NCBI RefSeq assembly: GCF_018274385.1
Contig: NZ_JAAFYZ010000049.1
Coordinates: 1 to 55,222 of the forward strand
Length of the DNA: 55,222 nt
From: Catenulispora pinistramenti
GTDB taxonomy: Bacteria > Actinomycetota > Actinomycetes > Streptomycetales > Catenulisporaceae
Direction: 5' to 3'
Positions 24,967 through 32,659 of this stretch are shown here, in pieces. The translations under genes and the position numbers were made by a program. Position 1 is the stretch's first letter, and every line of letters starts with the position of its first letter. The notes below the pieces were generated by a model. The model saw only the letters and a list, made by a program, of their open reading frames with translations, was not told the DNA's origin and did not search any database.

Positions 24967-24982
24967 CGACAGGTACCTGTCG
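24967..24982. promoter_or_regulatory. MarR operator 2
   Basis: cgacaggtacctgtcg is a perfect 16-bp palindrome whose centre is 35 bp from that of operator 1. The shared core is gacaggtacctg. Confidence 0.75.
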
Positions 24983-25054
24983 ATTCTACGCGCAGCCGCG
25001 CTCGACCGTGCACTTCCGCCCGCACATTCAGCGATCCTGGGGGGTCGTTCCGCC

Positions 25055-26626
25055 ATGCCCGCAAACAGCAGCCCACCGTCCGGCCGACGGCAGAGCCTGA
25101 TCCTGACCGTCCTGATCTTCGCCCAGCTCCTGATCTGGATCGACGGCACCGTGCTGTCCACCGCCTACGAGACCCTGGCCGACCCGGTCCGGGGCCTGGG
25201 CGCCACCCCCGGCCAGCTCCAGTGGGCCACCGGCTCCTACACGCTGGTGCTGGCCACCGTCACCTTCACCGGCGGCGCGCTCGGCGACCGCTTCGGCCAT
25301 CGCAACACCCTGCTGGCCGGCATGGCGCTGTTCGGCGTGGCCTCGGTCTTCGCCGCGTACTCGCACAGCTCCGGCCAGCTGATCGCGGCCCGCGCCGTCA
25401 TGGGCCTGGGCGCCGCGCTGCTGATCCCGGCGACCCTGGCGGTGATCAGCTTCACCTATCCGCCGGAGCAGCGGCCGCAGGCCTTCGGGGTGTTGAGCAG
25501 CTTCGCGGGCGTCGGCATCGCCGCCGGCCCGGTGCTGGCCGGTCTGATGCTGGCGAACTTCTGGTGGGGTTCGGTGTTCCTGATCAACGTGCCGGTGGTG
25601 CTGGTCGGGCTGGTGGCGATCGCCCGCACGGTGCCGAACTTCCAGCCGCCGCAGAAGCGCGGACTGGACTTCCCCGGCCTGGTGCTGTCCACGGCCGGAC
25701 TGGGGCTGCTGTCCTACGGCCTGATCCGCGCCGGGCAGGACGGCACAGTTACCGAACCGCAGGTCTGGAGCACGGTCACCGGCGGGCTGGTGGTGACGGC
25801 CGCGTTCGTGGTCGTGGAACTGCGGCGCCGGCACCCGAGCTTCGACCCCCGGCTGTTCCGGCTGCGGCAGTTCGCGGCCGGCAACGTCACACTGACGCTG
25901 TTGTTCCTCGCATTGAGCGCGAGCGGCTTCTACTTCGCGTTCTACCTGCAGGGCGCGCGCGGGTTCTCGGCGCTGCGCGCGAGCCTGATCGGCATCCCCG
26001 GCGCGCTCGGCGTCGTGGTCGGCGGGCCGCTGGCCGCCCGGCTGGCGCGGCGGACGTCGGTGCGCCGGGTCAGCGGCACCGCGCTGGTGGTCGTCACGAT
26101 CACGTTGGCGCTCTTCTCCCGGGTGGGACTGGGCATGCCGATCCCCGTGTACCTGGTCCTGTCCATCGTCCAGGCCTCCGCGATCGGCATGACGATCGCC
26201 CCGCTGACCGGCGCGATCCTCGGCTCGCTGCCGCTCACCCAGGCCGGCGCGGGCAGCGCGGTGAACGCCACGATGCGGCAGACCGGCAGCGTGCTGGGCA
26301 TCGCGTTGGGCGGCACCATCTTGTCGATCGGCTATCGGCACGCGATCAGCGGCTCGGTCGGCGGGCTGCCCGCGCCACTGAAGCAGCAGGCTGAGACGTC
26401 GGCCGAGATGGCGCGGAACGTGGCCCGGCACAACGGGATCCCGGGTCTTGTGCACCAAGCGGACCTGGCATTCGTGCACGCCATGCACACCGGGATGGTG
26501 TGGTCCGCGGCGGCCACCGGGATCGGGGCGCTGTTGGTGTTCGGCGGATTCGCGAAGGCCGGGAAGGGCAGAGCGCCGGAGGTTGTCCCGGAAGAAGCAG
26601 CGGTGCGGGAATCCGCGTCGGCATAA
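25055..26626 (+). CDS. MFS drug exporter (DHA2/EmrB-QacA type)
   Basis: The 523-residue membrane protein belongs to the 14-helix drug:H+ antiporter group. Seen are the N-terminal motif WIDGTVLSTAYETLA (motif D1-like, with Asp in helix 1), TGGALGDRFGHRNTLLAGM (motif A) and GVGIAAGPVLAGLM (motif C). It would export hydrophobic drugs using the proton gradient. The divergent MarR gene and two palindromic operators imply substrate-induced expression. The C-terminus is a charged cytoplasmic tail. Confidence 0.9.
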   Translation: MPANSSPPSGRRQSLILTVLIFAQLLIWIDGTVLSTAYETLADPVRGLGATPGQLQWATGSYTLVLATVTFTGGALGDRFGHRNTLLAGMALFGVASVFAAYSHSSGQLIAARAVMGLGAALLIPATLAVISFTYPPEQRPQAFGVLSSFAGVGIAAGPVLAGLMLANFWWGSVFLINVPVVLVGLVAIARTVPNFQPPQKRGLDFPGLVLSTAGLGLLSYGLIRAGQDGTVTEPQVWSTVTGGLVVTAAFVVVELRRRHPSFDPRLFRLRQFAAGNVTLTLLFLALSASGFYFAFYLQGARGFSALRASLIGIPGALGVVVGGPLAARLARRTSVRRVSGTALVVVTITLALFSRVGLGMPIPVYLVLSIVQASAIGMTIAPLTGAILGSLPLTQAGAGSAVNATMRQTGSVLGIALGGTILSIGYRHAISGSVGGLPAPLKQQAETSAEMARNVARHNGIPGLVHQADLAFVHAMHTGMVWSAAATGIGALLVFGGFAKAGKGRAPEVVPEEAAVRESASA

Positions 26627-26854
26627 GGAAAATTACTGGACGCGATCAGCTGAGGACGAGCATTCTGTGAGGGCACCTCCCGGTGCGCAGGCAGCGGATA
26701 CTTCATCCACCAAAAGGGTCAACCCGCAGCCGACTATTGATCTCGGGAGCGCGCTCCGACTTCTCGGCGGGTCGGCCGATATATCGGCCGGCCCTGTCAT
26801 CTCCCTTGCCCGAGGCCGGCGCCGCTCCCCGCAGTTCCACGGGGTGATTCTCAG
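26627..26854 (+). promoter_or_regulatory. Structured leader of the Ro60 gene (candidate RNA element)
   Basis: This 228-base stretch before the TROVE gene holds a perfect 18-bp palindrome cggccgatatatcggccg (26773-26790). It also has a short hairpin ggat-acttc-atcc followed by accaaaa (26697-26714), a gggtcaaccc hairpin, and a long-range pairing of gatca (26644-26648) with tgatc (26738-26742) extended by cagctg/cagccg. Bacterial Ro genes are often adjacent to a Y RNA gene. A Y-like RNA is possible here but not shown. Confidence 0.3.
26773..26790. promoter_or_regulatory. 18-bp perfect palindrome upstream of the Ro60 gene
   Basis: cggccgatatatcggccg is self-complementary and has an AT-rich centre in very GC-rich DNA. 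It could be an operator or an RNA stem. Confidence 0.5.
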
Positions 26855-28429
26855 ATGTCGAAGTTCAACAAGAGTCCGACCGACACCACCGAGACTTTCC
26901 AGGGCGGCAAGGCGTACAAGCGCGACGCGAAGTCGGACTTGTTCCTGTTCGCCGTCACGAACATGGTCGGCGAGGACACGTTCTACGAGGCCGCCGACAT
27001 ACGCGACCAGCGTTATCGCGAGTTGGTGCACACCGTCGCGGTCGCCGACCCGGAGTGGATGCTGCGCTTCGTCACCTGGCTGCGGGCCGGGGCGAACATG
27101 CGCAGCGCCGCCGTGGTCGCGGCGTGCGAGGCGGTGCGGGCGCGGCTGGACGCCGGGGCGTCCGGGCACAGCCGGCAGCTGATCGCCGCGGCGTGTCAGC
27201 GTGCTGACGAGCCCGGCGAGGTGCTGGCGTACTGGACCGGCCGCTACGGCCGCGCGCTGCCCAAGCCGGTGAAGCGCGGAGTGGCCGACGCGGTGGCGCG
27301 CCTGTACAACGAGTACTCGTTCGCCAAGTACGACTCGGACGCCAAGAGCTTCCGGTTCGGTGACGTCATCGACCTCGTGCACCCGGTCGCCGCGGCCGAC
27401 AAGCCGTGGCAGGGCGACCTGTTCCGGCACGCGCTGGACCGCCGGCACAGCCGGGAGAACCCGGTCCCGGAGACGCTGGTGAAGCTGACCAAGCGGGCCG
27501 AACTGCTCGCGACTCCCGTCCAGGAGCGGCGCGGCGTGCTGCTCGCCGAGGGCGGGGCGGCGCGGCTGGCCGAGGCCGGGATGACCTGGGAGGCGCTGGC
27601 CGGCTGGCTGCAGGGGCCGATGGACAAGGCCGCCTGGGAGTCGGTCATCCCGTCCATGGGTCTGATGGCGCTGGCCCGGAACCTGCGGAACTTCGACCAG
27701 GCCGAGGTCGCCGACGCGGTGGCCTGGCAGGTCTGCGCGCGGTTCCTGGACCCCGAGCAGGTGGCCCGGTCGCGGATGCTGCCGTACCGGTGGCTGTCCG
27801 CGTACAAGGCGGCGCCGTCGCTGCGCTGGGGTCACGCGCTGGAGGGTGCGCTGGGCTCGGCGATCGGGGCCGTCCCGGAACTGCCCGGACGCACGCTGGT
27901 CCTGGTGGACACCTCGGCGTCGATGACCCGCGGGGTGTCGGCGCGGTCGACGATCACGCACCTGGACATCGGAGCCCTGATCGGGGTCGCGCTGGCGGAC
28001 CGGGCCGCGGGCTCGGGACGCGGTGATGATGTGGACCTGATCGGGTTCGCCGACGGCCTGTTCACGCACAAGCTCGCCCGGGGCGGCAGCGTGCTGCGCG
28101 AGATCGAGCGGTTCGCCAAGCGCTACGGGGAGGTCGGGCACGGCACGCGGCTGGTGGACGCCGTGGCGAACAGCTACGACGAGCACGACCGGGTGGTGAT
28201 CGTCAGCGACATGCAGGCGTTCCCGTACTACTACAACAGCCAGAACAAGGGCGCGGACGCGTTCATCCCCGACACGGTGCCCGTCTTCGCGATCAACACC
28301 GCCGGGTACGGGCCTTCGGCTCTGCCGCCCGGGAAGCGGAACCGGTTCGAGATCGGCGGGTTCTCGGACAAGGTTTTCAGCATGTTCGCGCTGCTCGCGG
28401 ACGGGGACCGGCCCGCTTGGCCGTTCTGA
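26855..28429 (+). CDS. rsr: TROVE-domain protein, bacterial Ro60 orthologue (Rsr)
   Basis: The 524-residue protein has the N-terminal TROVE ring of helical repeats (from DAKSDLFLFAVTNMVGEDTFYEAADIR) and a C-terminal von Willebrand factor A domain with a metal-site motif LVLVDTSASMTR (DxSxS, about residue 350) and VVIVSDMQAF. Ro proteins bind the ends of misfolded RNAs through the ring and small Y RNAs on the outside. In Deinococcus, Rsr works with the exonuclease PNPase in RNA decay and stress survival. No RtcB/RtcA RNA-repair genes are next to it. The ribosome-binding site is ggggtga. The symbol follows the bacterial orthologue name. Confidence 0.9.
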   Translation: MSKFNKSPTDTTETFQGGKAYKRDAKSDLFLFAVTNMVGEDTFYEAADIRDQRYRELVHTVAVADPEWMLRFVTWLRAGANMRSAAVVAACEAVRARLDAGASGHSRQLIAAACQRADEPGEVLAYWTGRYGRALPKPVKRGVADAVARLYNEYSFAKYDSDAKSFRFGDVIDLVHPVAAADKPWQGDLFRHALDRRHSRENPVPETLVKLTKRAELLATPVQERRGVLLAEGGAARLAEAGMTWEALAGWLQGPMDKAAWESVIPSMGLMALARNLRNFDQAEVADAVAWQVCARFLDPEQVARSRMLPYRWLSAYKAAPSLRWGHALEGALGSAIGAVPELPGRTLVLVDTSASMTRGVSARSTITHLDIGALIGVALADRAAGSGRGDDVDLIGFADGLFTHKLARGGSVLREIERFAKRYGEVGHGTRLVDAVANSYDEHDRVVIVSDMQAFPYYYNSQNKGADAFIPDTVPVFAINTAGYGPSALPPGKRNRFEIGGFSDKVFSMFALLADGDRPAWPF

Positions 28430-28473
28430 GGGGCGGCATGAGGATCTGAGGGACGGCGTAAGGAGCGCGTAAG

Positions 28474-28514
28474 GAGCGGTAGCGCGATGGCTCTAGCCAG
28501 TCGTGCTACCGCTC
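28474..28514 (+). terminator. Long hairpin after the Ro60 gene
   Basis: A perfect 10-bp outer stem (gagcggtagc / gctaccgctc) is extended by about eight more pairs with one bulge and a tcta loop. No T tract follows. It lies between the Ro stop and the promoter of the hydroxylase gene, so it probably terminates or protects the Ro mRNA. Confidence 0.65.
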
Positions 28515-28516
28515 AG

Positions 28517-28522
28517 TAACAT
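28517..28522 (+). promoter_or_regulatory. -10 element for leaderless hydroxylase mRNA
   Basis: TAACAT lies 7 bases before the GTG at 28530, immediately after the Ro hairpin. Confidence 0.45.
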
Positions 28523-28529
28523 GCGCCGT

Positions 28530-29399
28530 GTGATCGACGGCATAGACCTCACCACCCTCGCGGTCCCGTTCTATGTGCTGTTCATGGCGCTGGAACTGCT
28601 CTCGCTCCGGTTCTTCCCGGACCCGGGCGAGCAGGGCTACGCCGCCAAGGACACCACGACGTCGCTGACGATGGGCATCGGCTCGATCGTCTGCAATCTG
28701 GGCTGGGGACTGGTGACCGTGGCCGCGGTGGCCGGCGTGCACGCGGTGGCGCCGTGGCGGATCGGCGGTTCGCTGACAAGCTGGATCGTGCTCTTCGTGG
28801 CGTACGACTTCTTCTACTACTCGGAGCACCGGGCCAACCACCGCGTCCGGATCCTGTGGGCCTCGCACGTGGTGCACCACTCCAGCCGGCACTACAACCT
28901 GTCGACCGCGTTGCGGCAGACCTGGACCGGCGTCGGCAACACGGTGTTCCTGCTGCCGTTGGCGCTGGCCGGTTTCCCGGCGTACATGATCTTCGCGACG
29001 GCGTCGATGAACCTGCTGTACCAGTTCTGGATCCACACCGAGCGGATCGGCAAGATGTGGCGCCCGGTGGAGTTCGTGATGAACACGCCCTCGCACCACC
29101 GCGTGCACCACGGCTCCAACCAGGGTTATCTGGACAAGAACTACGGCGGCGTGTTCATCGTCTTCGACCGGCTGTTCCGGTCCTTCGAGCCGGAGGGCGA
29201 GCCGGTGCGGTACGGGCTGACGAAGAACATCGGCACGTTCAATCCGCTGCGGGTCGCAGTCCACGAATACGCGGCGATCGCCCGGGACGTGCGCGGGGCG
29301 GCCGATTGGCGGGCTCGGTTCGGGTACGTGCTGCGCGGGCCGGGCTGGTCGCCGGCCACCGTCGCCGCTGTCGCCACCGGAGCTACGAACGTCGCCTAA
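28530..29399 (+). CDS. Fatty acid hydroxylase / sterol desaturase family membrane protein
   Basis: The 289-residue integral membrane di-iron oxygenase has four predicted membrane segments and the histidine clusters EHRANH, SHVVHHSSRHYN and HHRVHHGSN typical of the family. It would hydroxylate or desaturate a lipid using O2. GTG 28530 was chosen because a -10 element stands 7 bases upstream; ATG 28521 is the alternative and would add three residues. The next gene, a PhyH-type dioxygenase on the same strand, has its own promoter-like element. Confidence 0.88.
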   Translation: MIDGIDLTTLAVPFYVLFMALELLSLRFFPDPGEQGYAAKDTTTSLTMGIGSIVCNLGWGLVTVAAVAGVHAVAPWRIGGSLTSWIVLFVAYDFFYYSEHRANHRVRILWASHVVHHSSRHYNLSTALRQTWTGVGNTVFLLPLALAGFPAYMIFATASMNLLYQFWIHTERIGKMWRPVEFVMNTPSHHRVHHGSNQGYLDKNYGGVFIVFDRLFRSFEPEGEPVRYGLTKNIGTFNPLRVAVHEYAAIARDVRGAADWRARFGYVLRGPGWSPATVAAVATGATNVA

Positions 29400-29428
29400 A
29401 ACCCTTCGGTGGTAACGGAACCGGCACA

Positions 29429-29434
29429 TAGTGT
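29429..29434 (+). promoter_or_regulatory. -10 element for leaderless PhyH mRNA
   Basis: TAGTGT lies 7 bases before GTG 29442. Confidence 0.5.
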
Positions 29435-29441
29435 GGTCCGT

Positions 29442-30185
29442 GTGTTGAGCGACGAACAGTTGAAGGAGTTCGGCGAGCGCGGCTACCTGGTCGTACCCGG
29501 TGTGGTGGCGGCGGAACTCGTGGCCGGTGCGCAGCGGCGGATCGACGAGCTGATCGCGGCCGAACCGCCGTCCGAAGGCCAGGTGGGGCACCACTTCTAT
29601 TTTCCGCAGGCCGCGGACGAGCCGGCGTTGACCGCGCCGCTGACGGCCGCCGGGCCGGACGGCGTCAGCGCTTTCGCCTACGCCGAGGCGCTGGCCGACC
29701 CCGGGCTCCTGGAGTCACCGGAGCAGGTGCAGGTCGCGCTGAACATCCCGCCGTTCCCGCACCAGCCGGGCCGCCCGCACATCGACGCCGCGATCAGCGA
29801 GCCGACGCCGGGCTTCCAGCCGAACAGTTTCACGCTGCTGGCCGGGGTGTTCGTCACCGATCAGCTGTCCGAGAACTCGGGGAACTTGTGGGTCTGGCCG
29901 GGCACGCACCGGACCCACGCGGAGTACTTCCGGGAGCGCGGCGTGCAGATGTACTGCGCGTACCCGGACATCGAGCTGCCGGAGCCGGAACAGGTGACCG
30001 CGCGCGCCGGCGATCTGCTGCTGGCGCACTATCTGCTCGGCCACAACATCGGCGGGAACTACGCGTCGGAGACGACGCGGCGGATGCTGTACTACCGGGT
30101 CAGCGGGCGCGGGCACGGCGGGGAGCCCGCGCGTATCCTCACCGAGCCCTGGTATGAATACGGGCCTATTCGAGCCTTGATTTAG
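29442..30185 (+). CDS. Phytanoyl-CoA dioxygenase (PhyH) family protein
   Basis: The 247-residue protein has the double-stranded beta-helix fold of Fe(II)/2-oxoglutarate oxygenases. The N-terminal segment is LKEFGERGYLVVPGVV. A His-x-Asp iron ligand pair lies in RPHIDAA (about residue 108), and the distal His probably lies in LLAHYLLGHNIGGN. It is related to PhyH oxygenases of lipid and natural product metabolism; the substrate is unknown. GTG 29442 is favoured over GTG 29409 because of promoter spacing. No ribosome-binding site is visible. Confidence 0.85.
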   Translation: MLSDEQLKEFGERGYLVVPGVVAAELVAGAQRRIDELIAAEPPSEGQVGHHFYFPQAADEPALTAPLTAAGPDGVSAFAYAEALADPGLLESPEQVQVALNIPPFPHQPGRPHIDAAISEPTPGFQPNSFTLLAGVFVTDQLSENSGNLWVWPGTHRTHAEYFRERGVQMYCAYPDIELPEPEQVTARAGDLLLAHYLLGHNIGGNYASETTRRMLYYRVSGRGHGGEPARILTEPWYEYGPIRALI

Positions 30186-30230
30186 TTTCGGGGACGGACG
30201 GCATCGGCCCCGCTCATCACGTCCCGCTCA

Positions 30231-31094
30231 TCACGTCCCGGCCAGCAGCTCCACCACCGGCGCCAGCTTCTCCAGGAACATCCCGTTCACCGCGATGTAG
30301 GAGATGCCGAGCTCGTCGCGGCGGCGGCGCAGCTTGTCGGCCATCTCCTGGGTGGTGCCGGTGAGGATCGACGGGGCGCCGTCGCGGATCAGCTCGTCGG
30401 GGTCGACGCCCATCTCCCGGCTCAGGAAGGCGGGCAGGTCGGTGCCGACTCCGGCGATGTTGTAGTTGAGTTCGAGGTCGTCGAAGCGCGAACCGGCGAT
30501 CGTCCGCAACTCGGCGACCTTCGCCGCGAGCCCGTCCTCGGTCGTCCCCGGCGGCAGGCCGAGGGTGATGATGTCGGCCTCGGCGGCGGCGAGCTGGAAC
30601 ATCTTGCGTCCGGCCGCCGCCACCAGGATCGGCGGGTGCGGCCGCTGGGCCGGCTTGAGCGGAGAGTGGCCGTCAGCCGCGGCGGCCATCTCCTCCTTCA
30701 CCATGTGCAGCGCATCAGAGAGCTGCTTAACCCGCTCGGCCGGCGTACCGAACCGCCGTTCCCGGTGCACGACCTCAGCCTCCGCACCCGGCCGGCCGGC
30801 CCCCAACCCCAGGTCGAGGCGGCCCCCGGAGAGCAGGTCCAGGGCCAGCGCACGCCACACGATCTCCGAGGGCGGGTAGAACGGCGCGGGCAGCACGAAG
30901 GTGCCGACGCGCAGCGTCTCGGTGGCCGTCGCGGCAGCCGCGAGGGCGGTGAACGGCTCCAGGGTGTTCATGGTGTCCGGGGCGAGCAGCGTGCTGTAGC
31001 CCAGGTTCTCGGCCCGCCGGGCCAGCCCCTGCCAGGCCTGGGCGGTCGGGGCCAGCGCCGCCACTACGGCGAAGCGGAAGGTGCGGGGATGCAT
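30231..31094 (-). CDS. LLM-class (F420-dependent type) oxidoreductase
   Basis: The 287-residue TIM-barrel flavoprotein or F420 enzyme begins RFAVVAALAPTAQAWQGLARRAENLGYSTLLAPD and has family segments TETLRVGTFVLPAPFYPPSEIVWRALALDLLSGGRLDLGLGAGRPGAEAE. It fits an actinobacterial LLM subgroup that likely uses F420. The substrate is not predictable. The ATG has a cagggag ribosome-binding site. It is convergent with the PhyH gene and divergent from a methyltransferase gene. Confidence 0.88.
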   Translation of the reverse strand: MHPRTFRFAVVAALAPTAQAWQGLARRAENLGYSTLLAPDTMNTLEPFTALAAAATATETLRVGTFVLPAPFYPPSEIVWRALALDLLSGGRLDLGLGAGRPGAEAEVVHRERRFGTPAERVKQLSDALHMVKEEMAAAADGHSPLKPAQRPHPPILVAAAGRKMFQLAAAEADIITLGLPPGTTEDGLAAKVAELRTIAGSRFDDLELNYNIAGVGTDLPAFLSREMGVDPDELIRDGAPSILTGTTQEMADKLRRRRDELGISYIAVNGMFLEKLAPVVELLAGT

Positions 31095-31122
31095 GGGTGC
31101 TCCCTGAGTCGGAGGTCTGGGT

Positions 31123-31146
31123 GCGTGTCTGCGTGTCTGCGTGTCT
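31123..31146. repeat. 8-bp tandem repeat upstream of the LLM gene
   Basis: Three perfect copies of gcgtgtct, then a degenerate fourth, lie about 30 bases upstream of the LLM start. Confidence 0.8.
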
Positions 31147-31230
31147 GCGTGGGTCTAGCTGTCTGGCTGTCTAAGCCGATCGTGCCCCTGTCGGGGACCG
31201 ACGTGCGTCCGGCCAGGGGAGGTCTCGCGC

Positions 31231-31248
31231 GTACTCTGCGGGGAGTAC
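31231..31248. promoter_or_regulatory. Inverted repeat in the methyltransferase promoter
   Basis: gtactc and gagtac are perfect 6-bp arms with a 6-bp spacer, just upstream of the -10 element TATCGT (31255-31260). Confidence 0.45.
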
Positions 31249-31254
31249 ACGACG

Positions 31255-31260
31255 TATCGT
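31255..31260 (+). promoter_or_regulatory. -10 element for leaderless methyltransferase mRNA
   Basis: TATCGT lies 7 bases before GTG 31268. Confidence 0.5.
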
Positions 31261-31267
31261 CTCCAGG

Positions 31268-32023
31268 GTGCTGGACTACGACCTCGAAGCCGCCCACTAC
31301 GACGAGACCCGCGGGGGCGTGGCGCGGGCCGGAGCCGCGGCCGACGCGGTGCTGGAGCTGCTGCCCGCGGACTGCGCGGTGCTGGTGGACGTGGCGTGCG
31401 GGACCGGCATCGTCTCGGAGCTGCTGACGGCACCCGGCCGCACGGTGATCGGCGTGGACCCGGCAGCCGCGATGCTGGCCCTGGCGCAGCCGAGGCTCGG
31501 CGGCGGCGGACACGTAGTACGCGGCGATGCGACCCAACTGCCTCTGGCGACCGGCTCGGTGGACGCGGTGACCTTCATGTGGCTACTGCATCTGGTCGAC
31601 GAGGCGCTGGTGGCGTCGGCGATCGCGGAGGCAGCGCGAGCCCTACGCCCCGGCGGCATGATGATCACCACGGTCGACAAGAACGCGGCACAGTACGAGA
31701 CGGACAGCGACGTCGGCGAGATCCTCCGCCCCGCGCGCAGGGAGCTGGCACCACCGGCGAGCGACGACGTGGAACGCGTACGCGAGCTGGCAGCCACGGT
31801 AGGCCTGAAACCCGCGGGCCTGGCCGGCTACGTAGGCCACGGACAGGGACGGCCACCGCGTGAGTGGGCCCGGCGCGTCCGCGAGGACATCACCTGGACG
31901 CGCGGAGCAGACCCGGCGCGAGTGGCAGAGATCTGCCGCGCGTTGGAGGCGCTGCCGGGGCAGGAGGTCAGGCGGGCGGATCCGGTGTACAAGGTCGCCG
32001 GGTTCCGGCTGGGCGGGAAGTAG
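31268..32023 (+). CDS. Class I SAM-dependent methyltransferase
   Basis: The 251-residue enzyme has motif I LVDVACGTGIVSELL (about residues 39-53), motif II acidic end VIGVDPAAAMLALA, and the post-motif GSVDAVTFMWLLHLVDE and LRPGGMMITTVD segments of UbiE/COQ5-type methyltransferases. The acceptor substrate is unknown. GTG is chosen as start, with a leaderless promoter directly upstream. Several in-frame runs of Gly and Arg near the C-terminus are ordinary for this genome. Confidence 0.88.
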   Translation: MLDYDLEAAHYDETRGGVARAGAAADAVLELLPADCAVLVDVACGTGIVSELLTAPGRTVIGVDPAAAMLALAQPRLGGGGHVVRGDATQLPLATGSVDAVTFMWLLHLVDEALVASAIAEAARALRPGGMMITTVDKNAAQYETDSDVGEILRPARRELAPPASDDVERVRELAATVGLKPAGLAGYVGHGQGRPPREWARRVREDITWTRGADPARVAEICRALEALPGQEVRRADPVYKVAGFRLGGK

Positions 32024-32107
32024 CGGCCGCGCCGGAGGTAGTGGCCGAGCCGGAGCTAGTGGCTCGGCGGAAGGTTGGCGGCGCGCGGAGGCCGCGAGCA
32101 GCTCCAG

Positions 32108-32620
32108 CTACAACTTCCCCATAGCCGCCTCAAAGGCCTCGCGCACCGCGCCCAGCTTCGGGCTGCCGATCCGCTGGTCGATCTCCAGTGCGAGGCGGAA
32201 GCGCAGGGCCGCTTCGACGTGCTTGCCCTGGTCGTAGAAGCTGCGGCCGGAGTGGTGGGCCGCGGCGGCGACCAGGCGGTCGTCCTTCAGGTAGAGCGCT
32301 AGTTTTTCCGCGCGGTGGAACATGGTGTCGGCTTGGTCCCATTCGCCGCGCCATTGGCGGGCGTGGCCTACCAGGAGTTGGGCGCGGACCATGCGGCGGA
32401 GGTCGCCGGACATGTCGGCGGCGGCGAGGGTGAGTTCGGCTTCGAGGACGGCTTCGTCCAGGCGGCCCGCGATGCGGAGCAGAGTCGCGTACTCGGAGCG
32501 GGCGTCGGGGAGCTCCTCTAAGTCGAGGGCGGCCAGGGTGTCGATCCGGGTGGACAGTGCCGCGGGGTCGTCGGCGATCTCGCGCAGCGTCTCCGGGTCG
32601 GTACGGAAGTCAAGGCCCAT
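32108..32620 (-). CDS. Tetratricopeptide-like helical repeat protein
   Basis: The 170-residue all-helical protein shows TPR-like periodicity: EYATLLRIAGRLDEAVLEAELTLAAAD, AQLLVGHARQWRGEWDQADTMFHRAEKLAL and AHHSGRSFYDQGKHVEAALRFRLALEIDQ. It is probably a protein-interaction adaptor. Two starts are possible. GTG 32659 touches the stop of the sugar porter gene, so reinitiation could occur there; ATG 32620 has AGGA 7 bases upstream and was chosen. In either case it is cotranscribed with the upstream MFS gene. Confidence 0.75.
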   Translation of the reverse strand: MGLDFRTDPETLREIADDPAALSTRIDTLAALDLEELPDARSEYATLLRIAGRLDEAVLEAELTLAAADMSGDLRRMVRAQLLVGHARQWRGEWDQADTMFHRAEKLALYLKDDRLVAAAAHHSGRSFYDQGKHVEAALRFRLALEIDQRIGSPKLGAVREAFEAAMGKL

Positions 32621-32659
32621 GGGTCCATCCTGCGACGCAGAAGGGTCCTTACGCGACAC

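Noticed and set aside
26855-26863. GTCGAAG-like Y RNA motif at the Ro start
   Set aside because: It is simply the coding sequence Met-Ser-Lys at the start codon; no matching 3' strand was found.
31123-31146. 8-bp tandem repeats as a CRISPR or iteron array
   Set aside because: Only three contiguous short copies without spacers; a simple microsatellite.
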